NCBI GenBank assembly: GCA_000827265.1
Contig: KN834770.1
Span: 562,104-626,103, forward strand
DNA from: Collybiopsis luxurians FD-317 M1
Lineage: Eukaryota; Basidiomycota; Agaricomycetes; Agaricales; Omphalotaceae
Reading direction: 5' to 3'
DNA length: 64,000 bases
Each line of letters opens with the position of its first letter. Position 1 is the first letter of the stretch. The translations under genes were made by a program, and so were the position numbers. Shown piece after piece: positions 35,094 to 45,389 of the stretch. Under the pieces are notes generated by a model that had not been told where the DNA came from, searched no databases, and saw only the letters and a program-made list of their open reading frames with translations.

Positions 35094-37744
35094 CTATTCA
35101 AACGGCATCCCCTCCACCGCTTCAGACAGAGAAGCCCAATTATTCAAAACAACCTCTGTATATTCTTGCTCTTCCCGGCTAAACGACTGCACCATAACCG
35201 TCAGCAGTGTATTTTCCCTGTTATGCAGTATCACTCGAAGCTCATGCCATAAGCTACACGGGCAGAAACACTCAGCAACAATCATAAAACCTTAAGCCTG
35301 AATAGTACTTACCAAGCGCGAATAAACACTCTCCGACTGAGCTGGGCAGCGATCGTTGCTTGATCCTTTTCGATAACGGCCACAAGCTTGTCAGCCTCAT
35401 CTTGCCATCCTTCTTTCTGAGCAGACTTGACACCTTCCAACTTGAGTGATGTTGTTTCCACACGTTTCTTTAAACGTTCAACTTGATCCAGAGAGAGTCG
35501 GTCGTGGCGAATGAACAGATCGCGGACAGCTATGTAAAGATCTCGTTGTGTCTATTTAAGCATGAGTCAATAAAATGAGTGTTCATATTCGTCCTCCCCA
35601 CCTTGAGAGCTTCCAATGTCGTATCGAGTAAAACTCGGGTCTAACAAAAGTTCTATGACAGCCAAACCAATTCTAACAAATAACGCACCCGGTTCTCTGA
35701 GATCTCCGATTGCCTTTGACAGTGAGAAACAACCTGCTCCAAACCCGTCCTCACTCCGCTTGAAAGTTCACATTCATCTCCTCGCCAACATGGGTCGCTG
35801 ACTTCGATAACCGCCCTCATCGTATTTGTTAATCGGGACAAATCACTCTGAGAATCAAAGTGGTCCAGCCCCCAAAGCGAACCGATTATGGAATTGTTGA
35901 GCATCGAAGATTCGGAAAGATTGGACGAAGCGGACAATCCAGATGTGGAGAATGCAGCAGAAGACGCCGCAGAAGCAGAATCCGAGAAAGAATGGGAAGA
36001 GGAAGGAAATGTAGGCAGTAGATGAGCCGGAATGAAGGGACGTCGAAATGGGGAAGAAGACATCCGTACCGCTGCGGCTTCACGTCTCTTGATAATTCTT
36101 TCTGCCAATATGCAAATACGCTGCCACTGTTCAATGAGTGGGCTTACTCGACGACGGATTGTGCTACACAAGCAAATATTCAGGGTCAGGAAAAAATGCT
36201 GAAATGACACTCATACGTGATTTTGTCTTCCAAATCACTTGGAATAGTCATTTCCTCAGCTCGGTCGATGCGCCGAGTAGCAGATTCTTCTTCAAGTGAG
36301 ACTGATGCATGTTTTCGCCATTCCTCGAAGGAAATCTCAGAAAGAAATGCTGCGAGTATTCCATCGTCTTTCATAATCGGATGGTTGCTGAAAATGCAGT
36401 ATTGAATCGTCTACATTGAAGAATAGTTCGACAGACTTACATGACGTAATTCAGACATCTCGCTAAACCCCTCCTATTCGGGCGCATTGGTACAGCGTAG
36501 TGTCAGTGACATTGAGAGCTTACCTTCTTTGTTCTATAAAGTGTTCATCCGCTGGTGAGACGTAACAAGGCATAAGAAAACGTAATTTCGGAGGAATATT
36601 GCCAACGCACGTCCGATGCGCTTAGGTGGGAGAGCAGGGAATAATCTGAATGGATAACGTCGATAGAGACAATCCCAAAGAAAGACAAATTCAGAGTATC
36701 GTCGAATGACAGGAGTACCTCTCTGTTACAAGAAAGTGAGATTAATTCGAGAGAAAGGCTAAAGGCACTCGCCTCGGTGGAAATCTGATAGACCGTATAA
36801 CGATTCAAGATGAACCCCTGCTGGCCTTGGATCATAACGTTGACAGACTTTTGCTTCTTCCACCAGTCTTTCGATAATCCAGTACCGGTCACGGTCGAAG
36901 GTGCATTTGAGCCAAAACCTCCGCTGCTGACTCCGCGGCTTCCGGAAGAATCAAATCCGCTCATATTGGGGGGCGCAGACACATATCGAGCACTGGTGTC
37001 CCATGGATCATCGGCAGAGTACTGCGGTGCAGGAGATCGGATCGTATTATCTTGCCTATAACTCGGGGGAGCAAAGGTAGAAAGAGAAGGCTGCAAGGAG
37101 TCGAGATCAAGAGTCGGCTCTGGCAATTCATTCTGAGACGACAAGGCTGCTACTTGCTCGATGCTGACATCTGGAATGGTTTAGACTCAATCTAGAGTGA
37201 AAATATTACGTATCCTACCTTTTCCTGACTGAGCAAGCGAAACTAAGGCCAAGGCAACAAAGAATTCGAGCTTTGATACCCTCGGCTTGGAACTAACAAG
37301 ATTGACAATCTGAAGACGAATAAGGTCTGTGTACGTTCAGGCTTATGGAAGGAGTAGATAAATTACCTTGTCTATAGTGGCCGCAGGGAGGGAAGAAGTT
37401 GCCAGAATTCTGGAAAGTGAACTCACGGAGGTTTCTCCAGTGTTTCCAGGATCGACGGCCGCAAACGCACGACTGTACACAGATGGTACAGTTGCATCAG
37501 CTACAGTACAATATTAATGAAATTCTGAATACAAGGATAAGCAGTCTATACCAATAACGGAGCTAAATACCGAAGTTGCAGGAGCTTGGGGCGCAGGCGT
37601 CGAGGTTGGCGAGGGATTCCCTGACCAGGGATCCAAGCCGTCATATGCTGAGCTGGCCAGCGGATTATCATCTACAAAACTGCCTCCAAATCCGGTATTT
37701 GTATTTCCTCCATATCTTTGCGCTGGCCTAGGCGAATTGAACAT
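35094..37744 (-). CDS. MVP1: Sorting nexin Mvp1 (PX-BAR)
   Basis: Twelve exons join in phase to 690 aa: 37552-37744, 37367-37500, 37219-37309, 36773-37170, 36611-36722, 36524-36551, 36441-36473, 36217-36387, 35689-36163, 35602-35640, 35313-35551, 35094-35253. An EH-like helical region lies near residues 65-140. The PX domain starts at about 245 ([22 protein letters not shown]) and holds [13 protein letters not shown] and the [19 protein letters not shown] phosphoinositide-binding segment. The C-terminal half is a long helical BAR-type region ending [16 protein letters not shown]. Mvp1/SNX8 works on endosomes in retrograde sorting. The intron after the fourth exon uses a GC donor (GAG/GCGAGT), and two exons are only 28 and 33 nt. 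Confidence 0.92.
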
Positions 37745-38537
37745 GAATGAAAAGGAACAACGAAAGCGTTGGGCGCCAATTGGCTACGTAACGAAGAGCA
37801 GTAAAGGGTTTGATAAGATTAGATATAATACAAATATAATAACCTCTTATCAGCCACTCCAACTTCAAAATTTTGTCCAAGTACTTACTTTGTACTTATA
37901 AATGACGAGCGCGTATACCGCTTGACGTCGACAGAGATATTTCTGATGCCTCCAAAATTGAAATTAATGATAGTCCGATGTATCAGAATCTGCCCGTCGT
38001 TCGTTCGTGACGCGTGTGCTTTGTAGTAGATCCCTTCGATTGAAGACTCTCGACTGCAGAAAACTCGGTAAAACATCCTGACTCGTGTGCTTCGACTCGA
38101 AGGCGCATGTATAAGAAGAGAAATACAACTAGATCTCACCCACAAGAAAAAAAACACGTAGTGACGTCGAAAGTATCTGCTATAAGGAAATCCTGGGCCT
38201 TTAATTAATATATACATATAACCAGAAGCCGCCAATTTCATGCGTTCAACGCATACTAAGCTGCATTGACGTCAAACAATCAAATAGTCTTCCAAATGCA
38301 GGCCAATAGCACACGTACTCCGCACATCAAAATGACTCATCTTCGCATTCAGCCGCCAGAATGAGATCATTGGAAACCTTTTGCTTGACAGTGACACCAG
38401 TGACCGCAGTACATAGGACGTTGTACGTGTGTATGTATAAAAAAAACACCAGGTACAAGGTAACACTCAGTAGTACACATACAACCTGACACAGCCTCGT
38501 CTCACGCAGCCTACATATTGTGGTCTCGCAGCTCTCG
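37745..38537. other. Intergenic: Mvp1 promoter and PAQR 3' flank
   Basis: No confident gene. A 118-codon minus-strand frame at 37885-38241 has no recognisable feature. Confidence 0.45.
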
Positions 38538-40521
38538 TCATATACTAACCTGGCACGCAATGCCCTCCTTCATCATCCGTATCGCAGCCTTATGTTGGGC
38601 AACTGCAAGCACGATGAAGCAGTGCCATATCGCGTGGGATCCTAAAATATGGTACATTAGTGGGACGGTCGCCAAAACAAAGGCATTAATGAACTGACCT
38701 CCACCAATCTTATCTAAATGGCGAGACCACCTCTCCGGAATGAAGCGTTCTGGAATGTGTGTGGCATAAAATACCAGCCCGACGACATATGAGATGAGTG
38801 AAGGAACGACAGGTGCTGTTTTGACAAGGTCAATGGACAGCAAAATTGACGGTAGTATAAGACGTACATATAAACGAAAACATTGCCTTGGGAGAGTGCA
38901 TAATGGCAAGACCGGCTAACGGTGCCAGCGAGAAAAAAGCGAGAGACAGAAAGAACACGATGCGCCAGCCCTGAGTTTGCATGGGATTCAGCTCTTTCAT
39001 ACGGGAAAAGAGCGGAGATACGAACTCGGTAGCGAACTTCATTGAACCATTGCATGAATGGGCAGGAGCTTCCAAGAAGGCCAGTCAAGAGACAGCCGAC
39101 TAGAAACATTTTTCCCAATTTGGGGTAGCACTGGAATCCATAATGTACGACCGTCCCAACACTGGCGCTAATTAACCTATTCGCATGATTTGAAATGAGA
39201 CTCTTATGTGAATGCGGGTAACATACCATCCGATCCCAACGTAGTCCACTCTTGCACAAAACTCCATGCTCGGACAATGGGCGCAGCCGGACATGGTGTG
39301 CCACACAGCGCTACTGAAAAGACACATGATGGCAAAAGTCATGAACAGGGCTTCGGGAACATCCTCAACGCCGGAGGGGTTCATGAAAGGTATGCAGTTA
39401 ACGAGCCATAAAAGCCCAGGTATAAGGTGGGTGTGTATATTTACTAGAAGATTATGAATGAAAAGCGTCGAGAGAACGGGAACACAAACCGACTCACAGA
39501 ATTCATTATGGAACGCGAATAGCGACATAAGAATTAATGGCCATCGTTCAATGGGAATAAATCTATGAAAAAAATCGGCAAACACTTTTGCGAGCGAAAC
39601 AGAAACTTACCTGTAGCCTTGAGTTACGAATGAGTTGTTTTTCCATGGTTCAGGTAGATCCGCGTAGCTGATCAAATGAACTCCCTCCAATGACCGTTTG
39701 ACAGCCCGAGTGACTTCCCTTGCTGCTCGCTCAAAGACATCATCTTCAGGAGTTGCAGAATGGAGAAAGTCGGAGACCAACTCGGACGATAGTAGAGAGT
39801 CGACGAGGTCCGAGAGCATGAAATGTGGACCAGGAAGCCCTAAGGGCAGTTCCATGGAGGAGAGATGGGATTGGAGTGATTCGAGCTTCTGAGAAAGGAC
39901 CGGAACGTAGTCTAAGGGTGTGTGGAAGTCTATGTCGTGAATTCTCGTGCGGACATTATCCAATTTAGAGGAAATACAGTCTGGAAGGTCAGGTAAGTGA
40001 GACCTCACATCGTGGATGCTAGGAACATCAGGAAGATGTGCACGCATGTTACTGATACTGGAAACATCTGGGAGTTCAGGGAGGTGGGCTTTCAAGTTAT
40101 CGACGGTAATGTCGGATAAATGGATGTCTGGGAGATGGGAGCAGACATCGTTCCGAAGAGACTCGAGCATTTCAAGAGTCTCCTGAGCCCATTGGCGTGC
40201 TTCTTCTATAGTTAATGTGCTTTTTATCGGCCATTTCTCCAAGTGCGGAGACTCTATGAGGGAAATTCGCTGTTCTAGTTCGGCCAAATAAGACAAAACG
40301 AGAAATCGGAGGGAAGCCAGAATCTGGGTGGGTGAAGAAGATGCCGACAGATCCAATGCTTCGAGAGAGGGTGGAAATGGGTGACAAAACTCCAGACGGT
40401 GAGTCTGTATTGGAGCCGGGGTGGACAGCCTCCGACGAATATTGCGACGAAGACGAATAACATGAGGAGTTTCGATTGAGCTCGTTGTTGCGGTAGTGGT
40501 GGTGGTTGTTGTGGTCGACAT
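38538..40521 (-). CDS. PAQR/Izh-family seven-transmembrane protein with long N-terminal domain
   Basis: Seven exons, 39611-40521, 39498-39562, 39227-39443, 39026-39176, 38868-38970, 38699-38815 and 38538-38641, join in phase to 555 aa. The C-terminal half is a hemolysin III/adiponectin-receptor domain: FHNEFLNIHTHLIPG, MCLFSSAVWHTMSGC, DYVGIGW, the WFNEVRYRGWRIVFF loop and GGSHAIWHCFIVLAV. The histidines in these motifs form the zinc site of the family. Yeast Izh proteins influence zinc and sterol homeostasis. About 300 residues precede the membrane part, as in Izh3-like proteins. They include an approximately 17-residue unit with core HLPD/ELPD repeated four times (40130-39970). The start is the Met before the Thr run (40521). 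Confidence 0.88.
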
Positions 40522-40749
40522 TGGCGATATTAAAAAGATATAAGGCGGACAAAAGAAGGAGAGAAAGAGCACCCCGACAAAACAAAAGTGGCGAACCGGA
40601 ATGAAATTATGGGGCGTCTAAATTTGGAAATTGGGTATCAAACACGTGTGAGCTACCGTCTAGTACGGCTTTTTAGCGCCCAAGCTCAAGGCTGAGTCAA
40701 AGGTCGACCTGGATTTCTCAGCTCTGACAAACATTGACTCGCTGCACAG

Positions 40750-40756
40750 TATAAAA
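40750..40756 (+). promoter_or_regulatory. Possible TATA box of the peptidyl-tRNA hydrolase gene
   Basis: TATAAAA followed by GG lies 45-51 bp before the start codon, in the 279-bp divergent promoter shared with the PAQR gene. Position is suitable for a short 5' UTR. No experimental support can be seen. Confidence 0.45.
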
Positions 40757-40800
40757 GGCCCAGAAACCGCTTGATTCACCACACAAACTCTCTCGGTGAA

Positions 40801-41467
40801 ATGACTGTCGCAATCCCTCAAATTTTCGTCGCTGCTTTGGGCAATCTTCCGATGCCATTGACGAGACATAGGCGCGTTCCAGTCCCCCTGCACGTTCGTT
40901 CAACTGACCAATACCCTTTTAGTCTAGGTCAATATGTCCTTGATGCTTTAGCTGCACACCTAGGTATCAGAATGTCCTCAGAGAAACACGGAGTCATCGG
41001 AAGAGGCACGGTCATTTTGGGAGAAATACCGGTCTCGCTGATTCTATACAAGTCTAGTAAGCTCTTTTATTTCTGGAACCAAGTGTCAGTCCCAATCAGC
41101 GTCTTTAGAATCATTCATGAACGTTTCTGGACCTTCGATCGCTCAAGTTTATCGCAACTCAGTCAAGTCTCCCAATGCAATGATCATACTGCAAGACTCC
41201 ATGTCCCACAGAGCTGAACAACTTTCTGTGAAATTGGGTGGATCCGCAAACGGTCACAATGGCGTAAAAAGCATAATCTCTGCCCTTGGCGGTGAGCAAG
41301 GCTTTTACCGATTCCGCCTCGGAATTGGCGACCGCGGGGGTACAGATGCAGCCACCTATGTCATGGGTAAACTCACACATCATGAACGTGATTTCTGGGC
41401 TGAAGATGGCCTTGTCAACGTTCTGGAGGAATTGGAAAAGATTGCTCGCAAAGCAAGTGGACAATAA
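40801..41467 (+). CDS. PTH1: Peptidyl-tRNA hydrolase (bacterial/mitochondrial Pth1 type)
   Basis: Three exons, 40801-40871, 40923-41056 and 41109-41467, give 187 aa. The family signature is ALGNLP...TRHSLGQYVLDALA, with the catalytic histidine in TRH at the first splice site. FMNVSG, GGSANGHNGVKSI and RFRLGIGDRGG follow, as does VMGKLTHHE. The enzyme recycles peptidyl-tRNA that drops off ribosomes, in fungi probably in mitochondria. The first intron (51 nt) has to use a GC donor (AG/GCGCGT) with acceptor TTTTAG; it is in frame without a stop, so unspliced RNA would encode 17 extra residues inside the catalytic region. The branch-like CTGAC lies inside it. Confidence 0.9.
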
Positions 41468-41619
41468 CTGTGGTTCTTTCAAACAGGGAGCTGTTAATTT
41501 CGTTGAATGGCCAATTTAGTGCCAATACTGATAGCCACGGTGCCCGCTTCCCGGCCCTGCAGAATCAGCGTCCAGCCTCCTGGTGTCATAGTGATATCCA
41601 TCTGCTTTACTTTTTGCCC

Positions 41620-42374
41620 ATGACTACCGCGGATGAACAGCAACGACTCGTCCACTCCCACAACATGAGGTCCCCTCAGCTTCCACATACTTTATCCCAA
41701 GGCAGAATTTACTCTGAAAAGAGCCAGCCGAGTTTCTTCCTCACTCTATGCCTCCTTGTCCTTCTTGGAATCCGACCTAAACGCCTTCAGTCCCAGCTAG
41801 ACTCGGACGATCCCAAATCTTGGGAGGATTTTCGAGAGGGCTTGATCAAGCGTTGGGGAACGCTCGGAATTACTAGCGGACTAGTACTCTCCGCTGCCAC
41901 GACGCTGCTTTTTTCCGATAGCGTTAAGGGTGCATCCCTCGTGGCCGCTTTTGCATGTTTTTGTGCCACGATAATCTCAATCAGCTTCGGGACGGCGTTA
42001 ACGTTCATCTTCACGGACGCCCCTGCCCATGATTTCAAGGTTTAGGCTTAATCAAGATCGATGTGCGATTGGATTGCTCATACAGTTATAAGCAGGCCCT
42101 AGCAACTCGTCCCCTTCATATGTTGTTCCTTCTGTCCATTCCAAATATGTTTGCAATGGGATCTATGGTTGCACTGTACATTTCCATTACGATCTTTGCA
42201 TGGACTTTTACCGAGAGCACTGTGGTATCCGTGCTTGTCAAGCTGGGGACAACTGCCGGAGCGATCGTCATGGCCTTGTTGTTTGCGTATGCTGCTTGGC
42301 TAGTGAAAGATATGGGGAAACGGAAGGAGGAGATGATGATGAAGTCGGAATGGAGAATCCGAGATGAGGACTAG
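41620..42374 (+). CDS. Unknown multi-pass membrane protein
   Basis: Two exons, 41620-42039 and 42096-42374, give 232 aa. I do not recognise the family. After a polar N-terminus there is a hydrophobic segment (FFLTLCLLVLLGI), then DPKSWEDFREGLIKRW and two membrane segments (GITSGLVLSAATTLLF; LVAAFACFCATIISISFG). Two more follow in the second exon, before a charged tail rich in Met, Lys and Glu. The donor (AAG/GTTTAG) is weak but the phase and the hydrophobic pattern fit. It lies 150 bp after the hydrolase stop on the same strand. The start could also be an upstream Met. Confidence 0.55.
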
Positions 42375-42462
42375 GTAGTCAACCCTGCAATGTGTAAAAT
42401 ACTAGACTTTGGGCATCGAATTTTATCGAGAACATTTAAATTTTTATTTAATTTGAGCCAGT

Positions 42463-45287
42463 ATGCATAAGCGCCCACATCTCGACTTTGACGCCGCTCT
42501 CTTGGGCCAAAGCTTTGAAATGCACGCGTTCTTTCGCGCGTCCATCATCGCTGGTCGCTCTAGTGTATACAGTAACCGCCTCAAAACGGCACAGAAGACC
42601 TTACGTAGTCTCAATCGTTACTATTTTGCCCATAATTGCTATTCTACACGTTCCACAGCAGGCGTAGCTGCCCACTCCGGTCAGTAACTCCTTCAGATAT
42701 TCGTATTGGCTCTGTTCAACATACTGCTATAGCTCCATACCCAAGTCGGACTCACACATGCGGTAGCTTGTCTGCTCACGATGCTGGTGCTCGTGTAGTT
42801 TTAACTGGTTGGCTACTTCCTGAACGGTAATTGTATTTTAGTCGGTTCGTCACGCATCTCAATCTCACTTCATTCAAAGCAAGGGCAAACTGGTCTCCTT
42901 CTTCCCCTTAAAAGACTCTTCTGGAACGATTCAACTCACTGTTAACCATTCCGACAAGGATTTGGCCACCCTTTCGAATGTACCGGCAGAGTCGTCAGTT
43001 TTAGTTCAAGGACAGGTGGTTTTACGCCCTCCTGGTGCGCGGCGACCCGTAAGTGTGATTATTTCTCAACTTGTACATTTCGTTGACCAGCCCGTGCTTA
43101 AGGGGCCCACGGGAGAGATCGATATACAAGTAGACGAATTCATCCTTCTGAATGCCGCGGAAACCGACCTTCCGTTTACACCTTCCAATGTTCACAACTT
43201 GGTAGGTAGGCTCTCCCGGAAATTCGGAACTATCATTGATACGTTTACTCTCGGCTAGCCTGGTGAAGACATAAGGTTGCGATATCGCTACCTCGATCTG
43301 CGCCGAACAGCATTATCTGACAATCTGCGGAAACGGAGTCAAGTCGCTCACCTTGTCCGTAACACCCTGCATGATAATGGTATGCTTTTACCATCCCAGC
43401 TCATATTGGATCGATGACCACGTTCTTATAGGGTTCGTGGAAGTGGAAACACCTATTCTTCTCAGGTCATCTCCCGAAGGCGCTCGAGAGTTTCTGGTCC
43501 CAACGCGCACCAAGAACATCCAAGACCAGCCGGCATTCTATGCTTTACAACAATCCCCACAGCAGCCAAAGCAATTACTGATTGCTTCGGGCGCCGTAGA
43601 TAAGTACTTCCAAATCGCAAAATGTTTTCGGGATGAAGATGGTCGAAAGGACAGACAACCAGAGTTTACTCAGATCGACATGGAAATGGCATATGTCTCA
43701 TGGGGCCCGACGGAATCAAGCGATAGTCTAGAATCAACCTGGCGCATTGGAGGTAGTGAAGTTCGCGATGTTGTCGAAACAATCATTGGGAAGATATGGA
43801 AGGAAATAGAGAATATAACGCCTCCATCGCACTTCCCAGTAATGACGTACACTCAAGCCATGAATCGTGTAGGTGAATTGAGATATCATATTACCATCCT
43901 CACTCACTTAAGGTCGCAGTTTGGCTCTGACAAGCCTGACGTCAGGTTTGGACTCGAGGTATTTTCTAAATTCGAATCGAAACTTTGTGCCGTGGCTCAT
44001 TCCTTTTAGATAACTGATATCACTCCGTATGTCAATCCTGCGCAGAGAATCCCACTCGATGAACAAGACGAGATCTTGGAAGCTATTATCATTCGGAAAT
44101 CGCAGGATCCAGAGTTTTGGCAGGTTTCTCGCAGATTCGGATTGGACTCTTCGGCCGTAAGTCATTTCGCATTTTACAAAACCCCAACAGTTCCAACTTT
44201 GTTATGCTCGTCAGGAAGCGATCTCAATAACTGAAAAGAATTCAGCTTTCTGGCTTGAGAGAAGCAAAACTTGTGGAAATATCTCGACATTAGATCCCAC
44301 TAAATACGAGAGTTCTCGTATCAACGAGGAACTATCTATTTCTCCCGGGGATACCGTCTGGCTAGCCCGTCGATCCCGAGTGCCCAATGTCAGTAACCCT
44401 CCTTCCGTTTCATGTTTGATTTTAACTCGAGAAATCATACTTCCAGGGGAGCTCGACCCTGCTCGGCCGTCAGAGACTGCGCTTACTAGATGCAGCGCTG
44501 AGATCAGGTAGGCAAGCTCTTCTGGATATTCCAAGTGTTTTCATATCTGAAATTGATTACTCGCAGGAAAGGTGACTCATCCAGAAAGTCCTCACTTCCT
44601 CTGGGTCACCGAGTTTCCGCTCTTTACACGCTCCGATGACGACAAGGAGTTTTTAGCCAAAGGCAGATATAGTAGCTCCCACCACCCTTTTACTGCTCCG
44701 ATGTGGCAAGACATCGAATCTTTGTACGAAGGCAAAATAGATACGGTTTGAACTTTGATTCTTGTCTTCTCCAGACGCTACATTCTTCCTCACACGTTAC
44801 TTCACTGCTAGGTCCGTGGGCAACATTACGATCTAGTTTTGAACGGGGTAGAGATCGGAGGTGGTTCTGTTCGAGTTCACGATGCTGCTCTCCAGGAATT
44901 CATCTTCACAGAGGTCCTCCAAGTAAGTTCCCGATCTGCTTTTGCGCTTTCGCCCTATCATCTCACATTCACATGCAGCTGAGCGAACAAGAAAAAGCAC
45001 CTTTTGATCATCTTTTACATGCTCTCCGTTGCGGAGCCCCTCCTCATGGAGGAATAGCTCTAGGTTGGTGGACGGCTCTCTAAAGATCCTATCCTTCATC
45101 TGAAGCTGTCTTTTCGATAACAGGTTTCGACAGGCTGATGTCCATACTTTGTAGGACGCAATCAATCCGTGATGTTATTGCGTTCCCGAAAACTGCGGGC
45201 GGGACAGACCTGTTATTCAAGAGTCCAGCGAATATGGATGCGGATGTACTAGACCAGTATGGTATTCAGCCCAAAAGCAGTTCTTAA
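42463..45287 (+). CDS. Aspartyl-tRNA synthetase, bacterial/mitochondrial type
   Basis: Fourteen exons join in phase to 702 aa: 42463-42679, 42733-42826, 42880-43048, 43091-43201, 43259-43379, 43432-43868, 43920-43958, 44010-44156, 44215-44388, 44447-44507, 44567-44745, 44812-44922, 44979-45063, 45124-45287. An OB-fold anticodon domain ([10 protein letters not shown]) is followed by class II motifs: [49 protein letters not shown] (motif 2), a GAD-type insertion, HHPFTAP and [13 protein letters not shown] (motif 3). [17 protein letters not shown] is the bacterial-type C-terminus. The basic, Ser/Arg-rich first 60 residues fit a mitochondrial presequence. The intron at 44746 has the poor donor GTTTGA. 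Confidence 0.93.
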
Positions 45288-45389
45288 AGCACCAGCCATA
45301 ACTATGAGATATAATTACATCAATATCGGATGAACCTACGTAGTTAGACTCGTGAAATATTCAGTACAGATCTCAGAGGTGTAAGCCAG

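Noticed and set aside
40872..40922. Insertion RRVPVPLHVRSTDQYPF in peptidyl-tRNA hydrolase as a lineage-specific loop
   Set aside because: It interrupts TRH-S-LGQY exactly at a splice-like position, contains CTGAC and ends TTTTAG; an intron explains it better.
44746..44811. Stop codon right after KIDT in aspartyl-tRNA synthetase as a truncation
   Set aside because: A phase-0 intron with donor GTTTGA and acceptor GCTAG restores the conserved [12 protein letters not shown], so the gene is intact.
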